Below are positions 7,431-15,636 of a stretch of DNA of 64,000 bases, in pieces (position 1 is the stretch's first letter; every line of letters starts with the position of its first letter). Position numbers and translations under genes: made by a program. The notes beneath the pieces are model-generated. The model saw nothing but the letters and a program-made list of their open reading frames with translations. It made no database searches and was not told the DNA's origin. This stretch comes from Bordetella parapertussis (lineage in GTDB: Bacteria; Pseudomonadota; Gammaproteobacteria; Burkholderiales; JACQAP01). Where the stretch lies: positions 52,745-116,744 of the forward strand of contig CAMDKM010000006.1 of assembly GCA_945900965.1 (NCBI GenBank). The letters are read 5' to 3'.

Positions 7431-9258
7431 CGGGCCGATTGCCGCGCTCTCGCCTGGACTCACGCGCGGCACACTGGGCCGCACCAAGCTGCGAACACTT
7501 GGAATAGTTTGCGGCATTGCGCTGCTGTTGATTGCGCTCGGTCCTTACATATTGCCCACCTACATGGTCAATGGCCTGATCCGCGCTTTCCTGTACGCAG
7601 CGGTAGCACTGACCGTGGATATTCTCTGGGGCTACACCGGGATTCTGACGTTCGGGCAGTCGGCCTTTTTTGGTATCGGCGCCTATTCCGCCGGCCTGAT
7701 TTTTACCCACGCCGGTTTCGGACCGGGTTATGCCGCGCTTGCACTGTTGACCGGCATCGCCGTGGCTGTGATCGTCGCGGCGCTGGTGGCCTGGCTGGCG
7801 TTTTATCACGGCGCCTCGGCTTTGTACGGCTCGGTGATCACACTGGTGTTACCGATCGTCGTAACGCAGATTCTGTATTCCGGCGGCAATTTCACCGGTT
7901 CGAGCAGTGGATTGTCGGGCTTTGAAAGTTTCGATGTGTCGCTCGAAGCCTGGTTCTGGATCGCGGGCGGTTTCCTGATCGCGCTGACGGCGGCGGCCTG
8001 GTTGTTTGTGAACAGCGACGCCGGCCGGGTGCTGGTTGCGATCCGTGAAAACGAACAACGCTGCGAATACGTCGGCATTAACGTCTCGCGCGTCAAAGCC
8101 ATGCTGATGATCGTTTGCGCGGCCGTCGCGGCAATAGCCGGCTATGCCTTCGCCAGCGTGCAGATGGTCGTGGCGCCGGAATATGCGGGTTTCGTATTCG
8201 GTACCGAGCTGCTGATCTGGGTGGCCCTGGGCGGGCGCGGCACGCTGATCGGCCCGGTGATCGGCACGCTGGTGCTTGATGTCAGCACCTCGTATCTGAG
8301 CGGTAACCTGCCCTTCGTTTGGAAGCTGGTGATCGGCTTCACCTTTGTTGTGGTCATCGTGGCTCTGCCTCAGGGGTTGACGCCCTTGATTAGCGGCGCG
8401 GCCCGGCGCTTGCGCGGTCGAAGTAAATCGCCGCCGCCTATCCCGCCGGCGCTGGAACAAACCGCGGAACGTTCCCTGCCCGACGCGGGCAATGAGGGCA
8501 AGGCCCTGGTCTTGCGCGATGTGCGCAAACAGTTCGGCAGTCTCCAAGTGCTCCAGCGCATCAATTTCGAGGTCGGGCAAGGAGAATTGCTCAGTCTGGT
8601 CGGGCCCAATGGCGCCGGGAAAACCACGCTGATGCGTTGTATCGCCGATGGGGGCGAACGCTCCGGGGGCAGCGTGCGGATCAATGGTCACGATATTGAT
8701 CGCCTGCCGCCATACTCTTGCGTGGGCTTTGGCGTCGGTCGCAAGTTTCAGACCGCCAACGTGTTCGAGACGCTGACGGTGGCCGAGGCCTTGCGCATCG
8801 CGCGAACGCGCTTGGCGACACCGTCAATGTGGAGTATGGAAGAGGTGCTGGCTCTGCCGGAAGCCTCGCTCAAGGTGATCCGCGCCACTGGTCTGGATCA
8901 CCAGCTGACGGTGGAAGCGCGCCATCTGTCCCATGGCATGAAGCAGGCGCTGGAGCTGGCCATGGTGCTGGCGCTCGAGCCCAGCGTGTTGCTGCTCGAC
9001 GAACCCACGGCCGGGCTGACCAAAGCGGAGCGCGCCCGAATCGGGGCGATTCTGACCGATCTGGCCCGTGGACATCGGCTGTGCATTTTGCTGGTCGAGC
9101 ACGATCTCGACTTCGTGCGGGAGATCAGTTCCCGGGTCGTCGTGCTGCATCAGGGCGCTATCGTTCTTGATGGCACGGTATCGGAAGTCGTGGAATCGGA
9201 ACTGGTGCGCAGCATCTATTCCGGCAGCGCCGGTCTCTCCGGGGGAACCAAGGCGTGA
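7423..9258 (+). CDS. Fused LivM permease and LivG ATPase
   Basis: This is one 611-residue chain. Residues about 25-325 are a LivM permease with eight or more membrane segments and the LTFGQSAFFGIGAYSAG motif. After a Pro-rich linker (SPPPIPPALEQ, around residue 340) comes a LivG-type ATPase with Walker A GPNGAGKTT, the LSHGMKQ variant of the ABC signature, Walker B LLLDEPTAGL and the switch His in EHD. LivM and LivG are usually separate; fusions of this kind are known in proteobacteria. The GTG at 7423 is preferred since AAGGG lies seven bases upstream; a TTG at 7417 is possible. It overlaps livH by 8 bases and livF by 4. Confidence 0.9.
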   Translation: MADGPIAALSPGLTRGTLGRTKLRTLGIVCGIALLLIALGPYILPTYMVNGLIRAFLYAAVALTVDILWGYTGILTFGQSAFFGIGAYSAGLIFTHAGFGPGYAALALLTGIAVAVIVAALVAWLAFYHGASALYGSVITLVLPIVVTQILYSGGNFTGSSSGLSGFESFDVSLEAWFWIAGGFLIALTAAAWLFVNSDAGRVLVAIRENEQRCEYVGINVSRVKAMLMIVCAAVAAIAGYAFASVQMVVAPEYAGFVFGTELLIWVALGGRGTLIGPVIGTLVLDVSTSYLSGNLPFVWKLVIGFTFVVVIVALPQGLTPLISGAARRLRGRSKSPPPIPPALEQTAERSLPDAGNEGKALVLRDVRKQFGSLQVLQRINFEVGQGELLSLVGPNGAGKTTLMRCIADGGERSGGSVRINGHDIDRLPPYSCVGFGVGRKFQTANVFETLTVAEALRIARTRLATPSMWSMEEVLALPEASLKVIRATGLDHQLTVEARHLSHGMKQALELAMVLALEPSVLLLDEPTAGLTKAERARIGAILTDLARGHRLCILLVEHDLDFVREISSRVVVLHQGAIVLDGTVSEVVESELVRSIYSGSAGLSGGTKA

Positions 9259-9962
9259 GACCCGTCGCGCTGCAAGTCAATGGCATCCACAGCGGCTACG
9301 GCGAGGCGCTGGTGGTGCGCGATGTCAGATTCGAAGTCAGAACGGGGGAGATCTTCGCGCTGCTGGGCAAAAACGGCATGGGCAAGACCACTTTGCTCAA
9401 GACTCTGATGGGATTTTTGCCGTTGCAATCCGGGCAGGTCAATGTGTTTGGCGAGGATGTTGGTGGACTCCCGCCGCATCTGGTGGCGCGCCGAACCATC
9501 GCGTATACGCCCCAGGAGCAGGCGCTTTTCCAAGATCTGACGGTGGAGCAGAATCTGCGTCTTGGTATGCCGGCCAAGACGATTTTCGACGACGAATTGC
9601 AGCGTATCGGCCATTTCTTTCCGGTTCTGACGGCACGCTTGAATCAACGCGCCGGCACGCTCTCCGGAGGCGAGCAAAAAATGTTGCTGGTGGCGCGCGC
9701 CCTGATGTCGCGTCCCAGACTCATGCTTATCGACGAGATCAGCGAGGGACTCCAGCCTTCGGTGATCGAGCGCCTCGCCGAGGTGCTGCGTGCCGAGCGC
9801 GACGAGTCCGGGGTATCGATTCTGCTGGTCGAGCAAAATGTGAAATTCGCCATGTCCGTCGCGAACAGATACGCCGTGCTGAAGCTGGGCGAGATCGTCA
9901 GTTCCGGCGAAATCGGCGATGCCGATGTCGAGCGCCGGATTTCGGATCAGTTGAGTGTATGA
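9255..9962 (+). CDS. livF: Branched-chain-type ABC ATPase LivF
   Basis: The 235-residue second ATPase of the importer has Walker A GKNGMGKTT (near residue 38), signature LSGGEQKML, Walker B LMLIDEISEGLQP and the EQN switch typical of LivF. The GTG start at 9255 overlaps the stop of the fused LivM-LivG gene (GTGA), so the three genes are translationally coupled. A family-2 repeat follows the stop immediately. Confidence 0.93.
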   Translation: MRPVALQVNGIHSGYGEALVVRDVRFEVRTGEIFALLGKNGMGKTTLLKTLMGFLPLQSGQVNVFGEDVGGLPPHLVARRTIAYTPQEQALFQDLTVEQNLRLGMPAKTIFDDELQRIGHFFPVLTARLNQRAGTLSGGEQKMLLVARALMSRPRLMLIDEISEGLQPSVIERLAEVLRAERDESGVSILLVEQNVKFAMSVANRYAVLKLGEIVSSGEIGDADVERRISDQLSV

Positions 9963-10134
9963 AAAGCAGGGGTGAGGGACGCGGGGCGAGGGGCGAGGGA
10001 TGGAGCGCCGCAGGCGGCGCAATATATCTTGTGGCGTATCGCCTAGTGTTGTTCGCGCTTGCCTCCGGCAAGTCTGGTTCTTCACCTTCTGTTTTTCCTC
10101 TCGCCCCTCGTCCCTCGCCCCTCTGCCCTCGTTC
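9963..10134. repeat. Family-2 inverted-repeat element, copy II
   Basis: The G-rich left arm (9969-9999) and the C-rich right arm (about 10100-10130, CTCGCCCCTCG-like units) are mutually complementary. Between them lie two small hairpins, GCGCCG-cagg-CGGCGC at 10004-10020 and CTTGCC-tcc-GGCAAG near 10070. The element fills the whole space between the livF stop and the ATG of the DUF1028 gene. Confidence 0.8.
9969..9999 (+). other. Potential G-quadruplex in the repeat arm
   Basis: Five runs of three or four G are separated by loops of three or four bases (GGGG-tga-GGG-acgc-GGGG-cga-GGGG-cga-GGG). This meets the usual G3+ / loop 1-7 rule on the transcribed sense strand, seven bases after the livF stop. 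It could instead pair with the C-rich arm of the same element. Formation is not shown. Confidence 0.5.
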
Positions 10135-10863
10135 ATGACTTTCTCCATCGTCGCCCGTTGTCCGCGCACCGGCATGCTGGGTGTGGCGGTGGCCACGGCG
10201 GTGCCCGCGGTGGGTGCCATGTGCCCCTTTGTTAAATCCGGCGTGGGGGCGGTATCGACGCAGTCATGGGTCAATCCCTATATCGCTATTGATGCGCTGC
10301 GCGGGATGGAGCAGGGCAGCAGTGGGCCCGAGGCGCTCGATGCCGTGATGGCGGCGGATGCCGGACGGGAGTTGCGGCAGATAGGGGTGATCGATGCAAA
10401 GGGTCGCGCGGCGGCCTGGTCGGGGCGCGAATGCACCGACTGGTTCGGGCAGATTGTCGAGCCGAATTTTGCGGTGCAGGGAAACATGCTGATGGGTGCG
10501 GCGACCCTCGACGCCATGGCGGCGGCCTTCCGCGCCAGCGAAGCGCTTGATCTTGCCGAGCGCTTGATGCGGGCTCTGGAGGCAGGCGATGCTGCGGGTG
10601 GCGACAAGCGCGGCCGCCAGTCGGCGGCCTTGCGGGCGCATTTTCGCGAAGAATATCCCTGGCTCGATTTGCGGGTGGACGAACATGCGCATCCGGTCGC
10701 CGAACTTCGCCGAGTCCTGGGTATCGCGCGCCTGCAATTACTGCCCTTCGTGGAAGGTATGCCCACCCGCGATGGTCCCGGCGTCGCCGCGCCGGATGGA
10801 GTTGTGAAACTGCTCGGCTTGCCACCGCCTCGGCGTCCCGGCGGGGGCGGCAGCGCACCTTGA
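10135..10863 (+). CDS. DUF1028 family protein (Ntn-hydrolase-like fold)
   Basis: The 242-residue protein begins MTFSIVARCPRTGMLGVAVATAVPAVG, which is the characteristic DUF1028 start, followed by GVGAVSTQSWVNP and the VQGNMLMG stretch. The family is thought to be related to Ntn-type amidohydrolases and is often found in clusters for amide or peptide-like substrates, though its reaction is not established to my knowledge. The C-terminal 30 residues are Pro/Gly-rich. The ATG at 10135 directly follows repeat copy II and has no Shine-Dalgarno sequence. Its stop codon lies inside the next repeat (copy B). Context suggests a role with the downstream amidase. Confidence 0.85.
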   Translation: MTFSIVARCPRTGMLGVAVATAVPAVGAMCPFVKSGVGAVSTQSWVNPYIAIDALRGMEQGSSGPEALDAVMAADAGRELRQIGVIDAKGRAAAWSGRECTDWFGQIVEPNFAVQGNMLMGAATLDAMAAAFRASEALDLAERLMRALEAGDAAGGDKRGRQSAALRAHFREEYPWLDLRVDEHAHPVAELRRVLGIARLQLLPFVEGMPTRDGPGVAAPDGVVKLLGLPPPRRPGGGGSAP

Positions 10864-11043
10864 ACCTAAAAACCGCAGTTCAGCCACAGAGGACACAGAG
10901 ATCACAGAGATCACAGAGAGAAACAACGGGTTATTTGTCGATGCCCGTTCACCAATTAGGTGAGAAGCTCGATCACACTAGGTTCTTGGTTTTCCTCTGT
11001 GTACTCTGTGTACTCTGTGGCCAAGTGCTTTTTCTAGGTTGAA
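10860..11043. repeat. Family-1 inverted-repeat element, copy B
   Basis: The outer ends are TTGAACCTAAAAACC and TTTTTCTAGGTTGAA, nearly perfect reverse complements. The inner arms are GACACAGAG/ATCACAGAG and CTCTGTGTACTCTGTG iterations. The centre holds TCACC-aatta-GGTGA at 10949-10963. The first bases (TTGA) include the TGA stop of the DUF1028 gene. Confidence 0.87.
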
Positions 11044-11052
11044 AGGAGTCCC

Positions 11053-11244
11053 ATGAAGAATCTGCCCGAAGATCCTTATCGCGAACTGTTCGGCCTCGAT
11101 CTGCCGCCGGAACGCCTGGCCGAAGTGGTAGCGGCCTACGCCGGTATCCTCGCCGAAATCCACAAGCTGCGCACGCTCGATCTGACTGACGTACACCCGG
11201 CTGTCATCTTCGAGCCGACCGCGCCGTACAGGTTAAATAAATGA
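11053..11244 (+). CDS. GatC/AtzG-like small amidase partner subunit
   Basis: The 63-residue protein has an N-terminal helical half (LPPERLAEVVAAYAGILAEI) and a C-terminal extended segment LDLTDVHPAVIFEPTAPYR. This layout, helices followed by a short conserved tail before an amidase gene, matches GatC and AtzG, which stabilise GatA/AtzE-type amidases by wrapping around them. GGAG lies seven bases before the ATG. Its TGA overlaps the amidase ATG (ATGA), strong evidence for a one-to-one complex. Assignment to AtzG rather than GatC rests on the absence of gatB and the catabolic context. Confidence 0.75.
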   Translation: MKNLPEDPYRELFGLDLPPERLAEVVAAYAGILAEIHKLRTLDLTDVHPAVIFEPTAPYRLNK

Positions 11245-12635
11245 GCGGCGAACTCTGGAAGCAATCGATCGAGGCCCTGGCGCCCGCCATTCGTTCTGGC
11301 AAGATTTCGCCGGTCGCGCTCACCGAGACCTGCCTGGAACGCATCGAGCGGGTAGACGGCAAACTAAATAGTTTCATCCACGTCTCGGCGCATGCGCTCA
11401 AGGCGGCGCGAACGGCCGAATCTGAAATCAAAAAGGGGAATTGGCGCGGCCCGCTGCACGGCATACCGGTCGGCGTGAAGGACAACTACCTGACACAGGA
11501 TATGCCGACGACCGCCGGCAGCACCGCGCCGGGCTTGTCGTTTCCGCTGCGCGATTCGACTGCTGCGGCGCGACTGCGCGCGGCCGGCGCCATTCTGATC
11601 GGCAAGACGCGCACTCATGAATTCGCCTGGGGCAATGTCACGCCACTGGTGTGCAATCCCTGGGATGTCACGCGGGTGCCGTCCGGGTCGAGCGGAGGCT
11701 CGGGCGCGGCCGTCGCGGCGGGATTGTGTTTCGCCGGCCTGGGGTCCGACACCGGCGGCTCGATTCGCATGCCGGCGGCGGCCTGTGGCACCGTGGGTTT
11801 GAAAGCAACCTTCGGCCGGGTGAGTCGCGATGGCGTTGTGCCGCACAGTTGGTCGCTCGATCACGCTGGAGCGCTCACGCGCACTGTCGCCGATACCGCA
11901 TTGATGATGCAGGTGCTGGCCGGCTACGATGCCGCCGACCCGGCTTGTCAGGCGCAACCGGTGCCCGATTACGCGAAAGCGCTGAACAAGTCGGTGAAGG
12001 GGCTCAAGATCGGCGTGTGCCGCAATCATTTCTTCGACCGCGTGCAGGAGGATGTCGAGCGTGCAACCGAGAAAGCTCTCGACGATCTGGCCCAAGCCGG
12101 GGCAACGATTCAAGAATTCAAGCTGCCCTTGCTGGAATACGGGCTCGGCGCCATCTACGCCATCGAGTTGTCGAGTTCGACGGCGTATCACGACGCATCT
12201 TTACGTGCCGGACGCGTAGCGCATTATGAGCCGGATGTGCGCCTGCTGGTGGAGATGGGCCGGCTCGTGACCGGGCCGGATTATTTGCTGGCCGAGCAGT
12301 TTCGCAGCCTGCTGATGCAGGCATATTGCAAGGTATTCGAGACCGTGGACGTCGTGATCGGGCCCACCACGCCGATTACCGCATGGAAACGCGGCGAATG
12401 GAATGTGCGGGTGGCCGGACAAGCGGAGAGCGTGCTGGCAGCCTATTGGCGCTTCACCTATCCCTATAACCTGACCGGCCTGCCGGCCATTTCGGTTCCC
12501 TGTGGCTTTGATCGCGATGGGCTGCCGATCGGCCTGCAAATCGCCGCGCGGCCCTTCGACGAAGCGACCGTGCTGCGGGTCGCATATGCTTACGAATCCG
12601 GCCACGACTGGAAAGATCGATGGCCGGACCTATGA
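11241..12635 (+). CDS. Amidase-signature family hydrolase (AtzE/GatA-like)
   Basis: The 464-residue amidase has the Ser-cisSer-Lys triad: Lys80 in GVKDNY, the cis-Ser near 150 in PSGSSGGS, and the nucleophile Ser174 in DTGGSIRMPAA. The full glycine/serine-rich signature spans residues 147-185. It hydrolyses a C-N amide bond in the cytoplasm. Together with the small upstream subunit it resembles AtzE-AtzG, which acts on 1-carboxybiuret in cyanurate breakdown; the true substrate here is unknown. Genuine GatA is unlikely since no gatB is adjacent. The ATG overlaps the previous stop by four bases, and the nitrilase gene follows after 16. Confidence 0.88.
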   Translation: MSGELWKQSIEALAPAIRSGKISPVALTETCLERIERVDGKLNSFIHVSAHALKAARTAESEIKKGNWRGPLHGIPVGVKDNYLTQDMPTTAGSTAPGLSFPLRDSTAAARLRAAGAILIGKTRTHEFAWGNVTPLVCNPWDVTRVPSGSSGGSGAAVAAGLCFAGLGSDTGGSIRMPAAACGTVGLKATFGRVSRDGVVPHSWSLDHAGALTRTVADTALMMQVLAGYDAADPACQAQPVPDYAKALNKSVKGLKIGVCRNHFFDRVQEDVERATEKALDDLAQAGATIQEFKLPLLEYGLGAIYAIELSSSTAYHDASLRAGRVAHYEPDVRLLVEMGRLVTGPDYLLAEQFRSLLMQAYCKVFETVDVVIGPTTPITAWKRGEWNVRVAGQAESVLAAYWRFTYPYNLTGLPAISVPCGFDRDGLPIGLQIAARPFDEATVLRVAYAYESGHDWKDRWPDL

Positions 12636-12651
12636 GCGGAAGAGCATATAA

Positions 12652-13527
12652 ATGAGCGGCAAAACCGAAAGCGCATTCCGGGTAGCCTGTTTGCAGATGG
12701 AGCCGAAGATCGGGCGTAAGTCCGACAATCTTGCCCGCAGCGTTGAGCTGATTGCCCAGGCCGCGAAGTCGGGAGCGAATCTGGTGGTGCTGCCCGAGCT
12801 TTGCAATACCGGCTATGTCTTCGAGACGCGGGACGAAGCCTTCGGCCTGGCTGAACCCGTGCCCGGCGGACCGAGCTGCGATACCTGGATGGCGGCGGCG
12901 CGCAAACATGGATTGTTTATCGTGGCCGGCATCACCGAGCGCGACGGCGACAAGCTTTACAACTCTGCTGTGGTCATCGGCCCGCAAGGTTATGTCGGCA
13001 CCTATCGCAAGAACCATTTATGGGGCGAGGAGAACCTGTTCTTCGAGCCCGGGAATCTGGGCGTTCCCGTGTTCCATGTCGGCGCCGGGCGCATTGCCTG
13101 TGCGATCTGTTACGACATCTGGTTCCCGGAGACTTTCCGTCTGGCCGCGCTGCAAGGCGCCGATCTGTTGTGCGTGCCCACCAACTGGGTGCCGATGCCG
13201 GCGCAGCCGAACAACCTGCCTGTCATGGCCAATATCCTGGCCATGGGTGGCGCGCATTCCAATTCGATGTTCGTAGCGGCCGCCGACCGGGTCGGCGTGG
13301 AGCGTGGGCAGCCGTTCCTGGGCAACAGCCTGATCGTCAGCCATGCCGGCTGGCCCGTCGCAGGCCCCGCCAGTTTCGATCGCGAAGAGATTCTGATTGC
13401 CGATTTGAATCTGGCCGATGCCCGGCGCAAGCGCAACCTGAACGAGTTCAACCAACTGTTGCGCGATCGGCGCAGCGACGTCTACGGCGAAATGCTCGGC
13501 TCCGCCGCCAAACCCGGCTGGTATTGA
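12652..13527 (+). CDS. Carbon-nitrogen hydrolase (nitrilase superfamily)
   Basis: The 291-residue enzyme has the complete Glu-Lys-Cys triad: Glu49 in LPELCNTGY, Lys120 in YRKNHLW and Cys153 in AICYDIWFPE. The proline-rich PMPAQPNNLPV loop and GGAHSNSMFVAAADRVG are typical of amidase-type branches that include N-carbamoyl amine hydrolases. It most likely cleaves a linear amide or carbamoyl compound in the cytoplasm. It is the last gene of the run from the Liv importer. A weak imperfect stem (13546-13573) lies after the stop. Confidence 0.88.
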   Translation: MSGKTESAFRVACLQMEPKIGRKSDNLARSVELIAQAAKSGANLVVLPELCNTGYVFETRDEAFGLAEPVPGGPSCDTWMAAARKHGLFIVAGITERDGDKLYNSAVVIGPQGYVGTYRKNHLWGEENLFFEPGNLGVPVFHVGAGRIACAICYDIWFPETFRLAALQGADLLCVPTNWVPMPAQPNNLPVMANILAMGGAHSNSMFVAAADRVGVERGQPFLGNSLIVSHAGWPVAGPASFDREEILIADLNLADARRKRNLNEFNQLLRDRRSDVYGEMLGSAAKPGWY

Positions 13528-13654
13528 TCCCTCGCAAATTTTTTTATTGCCGCGGCCCTGCATGGGCTAGGCAATAGTCGCTGGCTCGCTTAACATCGCG
13601 GCGGCCTGCGCGTGGCTGAACACGCGCCTATTCGGAAAATCTCTGCACCGTCGC

Positions 13655-14893
13655 ATGGAAACGACAATTGTCTTGATATTCGGGGTGGTCTACCTGGGAA
13701 TGATTCTGGGTGGACTGCCGTTCTTGCAACTTGATCGCACCGGCATTGCCCTTCTTGGCGCCATCGCCATGCTCGGGGCGGGCGCCCTGACGCTGGATCA
13801 GGCCTGGTCGGCAGTCCACGCGCCGACGCTGATGCTGCTGTTTTCCTTCATGGTGGTCTCGGCCCAACTGCGCATGGCGGGCTTTTATGCCTGGATCACC
13901 CACCGTACTGGCAGCTTGCCACTTCGGCCCCCGGTTTTGCTTGGCGCGCTGATCGTTGTCATCGCGCTGTTATCTGCGGTATTCAGTAACGACGTGATCT
14001 GCCTGGCGATAGCGCCGGTGCTGATCGACGTCTGTCTGGCGAGGCGACTTGATCCGGTTCCGTATCTCCTGGCGCTGGCGTGCAGTGCGAATGTGGGCTC
14101 CGCAGCCACCCTGATCGGCAATCCGCAGAACATGCTGATCGGCGAAAAACTGGACTTGTCTTTTTCCGGGTATCTGCTGGAAGCTGCGGTGCCGGTAGGA
14201 TTGGGATTGATTGCCGTGTGGGGGATCGTTGCCCTGTACTATCGTGGCGCCTGGGAGCTTCACGTGGCGGAGTCGGCGACTGCGGCAGTACCTCCTCATG
14301 CGGCCCCTGAGCCAAGGATCGATCTTTTCCAGACGGCCAAGGGCTTGATAGTGGTGGCAGTCGTGTTTGTTCTTCTGCTGGGGACTTCCATGCCGCGCGA
14401 AGTGGTGGTGCTCACCGCTGCCGGGGTGCTGATGATGAATCGCAAGCTGCACTCCCACAAAATGCTCGGCCTGGTCGATTGGCAGTTGCTGGTGCTGTTT
14501 GTCGGATTGTTCGTGGTCAATCACGCTTTGTTTCAATCCGGGCTGGCGGCGCGGGCAGTGGCGGGGCTGGCGGAGTTCGGTCTCGACCTTCATCTCCCAA
14601 TTCCGTTGTTCGCCACTACCTTAGTGTTGTCGAACATCGTGTCCAACGTTCCGACCGTCATGCTGTTGTTGCCGGTGGCGACTCACGATATGGCGGGACC
14701 GATGCTGGCGCTGGCGAGCACCTTTGCCGGCAATCTGCTGATCGTTGGCAGCATCGCCAACATCATCGTGGTGGACGCCGCCGCGCGAAGCGGCATCCGC
14801 ATCGACTGGCAGCGCCACGCGGCCGTAGGCATACCGGTTACGCTGACAACCTTGCTTATCGCGGGAGTATGGTTCTGGCTGCGCCTGACGTAG
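13655..14893 (+). CDS. Anion permease, ArsB/NhaD/SLC13 superfamily
   Basis: This is a 412-residue inner-membrane protein with about eleven hydrophobic segments. Two similar re-entrant motifs are visible: VFSNDVICLAIAPVLID near residue 110 with NVGSAATLIGNPQNMLIG, and NIVSNVPTVMLLLPVA near residue 330 with FAGNLLIVGSIANIIV. These duplicated Asn/Pro-rich hairpins define the ion-transporter superfamily with ArsB and CitT. The substrate could be an organic anion, arsenite or sodium/proton exchange. It lies 127 bases after the nitrilase gene, so it may belong to the same transcript and export or import an acidic product. Confidence 0.8.
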   Translation: METTIVLIFGVVYLGMILGGLPFLQLDRTGIALLGAIAMLGAGALTLDQAWSAVHAPTLMLLFSFMVVSAQLRMAGFYAWITHRTGSLPLRPPVLLGALIVVIALLSAVFSNDVICLAIAPVLIDVCLARRLDPVPYLLALACSANVGSAATLIGNPQNMLIGEKLDLSFSGYLLEAAVPVGLGLIAVWGIVALYYRGAWELHVAESATAAVPPHAAPEPRIDLFQTAKGLIVVAVVFVLLLGTSMPREVVVLTAAGVLMMNRKLHSHKMLGLVDWQLLVLFVGLFVVNHALFQSGLAARAVAGLAEFGLDLHLPIPLFATTLVLSNIVSNVPTVMLLLPVATHDMAGPMLALASTFAGNLLIVGSIANIIVVDAAARSGIRIDWQRHAAVGIPVTLTTLLIAGVWFWLRLT

Positions 14894-14903
14894 CCGCTGC
14901 GTA

Positions 14904-15635
14904 ATGAGGCAGTTGCAGTGGGTGGCGTGGCTGATGTTGCTGGCGCCTGTGGCCGGCACGGCGCAGACAGCCCCGCCCATTGAACTGCATCAGACGCTGG
15001 CGCCCGTCGCCGGCAGCGAGGAAAAAGTTGTTGCCTTGACCCTGGATGCCTGCGGCGGCGGTGTGGACCAGGGCATTATCGACTTCCTGATCGAGCATCG
15101 CATTCCAGCAACTATTTTTGTGACGCGGCGTTGGCTGCGGCGCAATCCCACGGCGCTGGAATTGCTCAAGGCCCACGCCGACCTGTTCGACATCGAGAAT
15201 CATGGCGCCAAACATCTCCCTGCAGTGATCGGTATCGATAGGCAGATCTATGGCATCCCCGGCGTTGCCGACCTGGCCGCCGTCAAGCGCGAAGTAGCCG
15301 ATGGCGCAGCCGCTGTCGAGGCGGCCACTGGTATTGCGCCGCGCTGGTATCGAGGAGCGACCGCCAGCTATGACCTTGAGGCCATCAAGGCGATCGAGGC
15401 GATGGGCTACAAGGTGGCGGGATTTTCGGTGAACGCCGATCACGGTGGTCTGTTTGCCAAGGACCGGGTCGTGTCGCGATTGAAAAAAGTGCGTAGCCAA
15501 GACATCATACTCGCGCACCTGAATCGCCCGGCGTCCGGAACGCGAGCGGGATTGGCGGAGGGGTTAACGTGGCTGCAGGAGAACGGTTTTCAATTTGTAA
15601 TGCTGCGCGATTCGGAAGTATCCGACGCGCGCTAG
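14904..15635 (+). CDS. Secreted polysaccharide-deacetylase-fold protein
   Basis: The 243-residue protein has a signal peptide cleaved after about residue 20 (AGTAQTA). The NodB-type motifs are altered: motif 1 is TLDACGG instead of TFDDG, so the base Asp is kept but the second Asp is Ala; motif 2 is HGAKH, keeping both metal-binding His; motif 3 YRGAT fits. A TFDAC subfamily is known among deacetylase-like proteins. Loss of one metal ligand leaves catalytic activity uncertain. The gene starts ten bases after the permease stop and ends one base before the convergent acyl-CoA synthetase gene. Confidence 0.75.
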   Translation: MRQLQWVAWLMLLAPVAGTAQTAPPIELHQTLAPVAGSEEKVVALTLDACGGGVDQGIIDFLIEHRIPATIFVTRRWLRRNPTALELLKAHADLFDIENHGAKHLPAVIGIDRQIYGIPGVADLAAVKREVADGAAAVEAATGIAPRWYRGATASYDLEAIKAIEAMGYKVAGFSVNADHGGLFAKDRVVSRLKKVRSQDIILAHLNRPASGTRAGLAEGLTWLQENGFQFVMLRDSEVSDAR

Positions 15636-15636
15636 T

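Noticed and set aside
10870..11040. CRISPR-like array from the CACAGAG iterations
   Set aside because: The units are 7-9 bases, contiguous and complementary to the other arm; there are no spacers and no cas genes.
11241..12635. Amidase as GatA of the tRNA amidotransferase
   Set aside because: No gatB is adjacent, the small subunit is unlike typical GatC in length, and the neighbours are an importer and a nitrilase.
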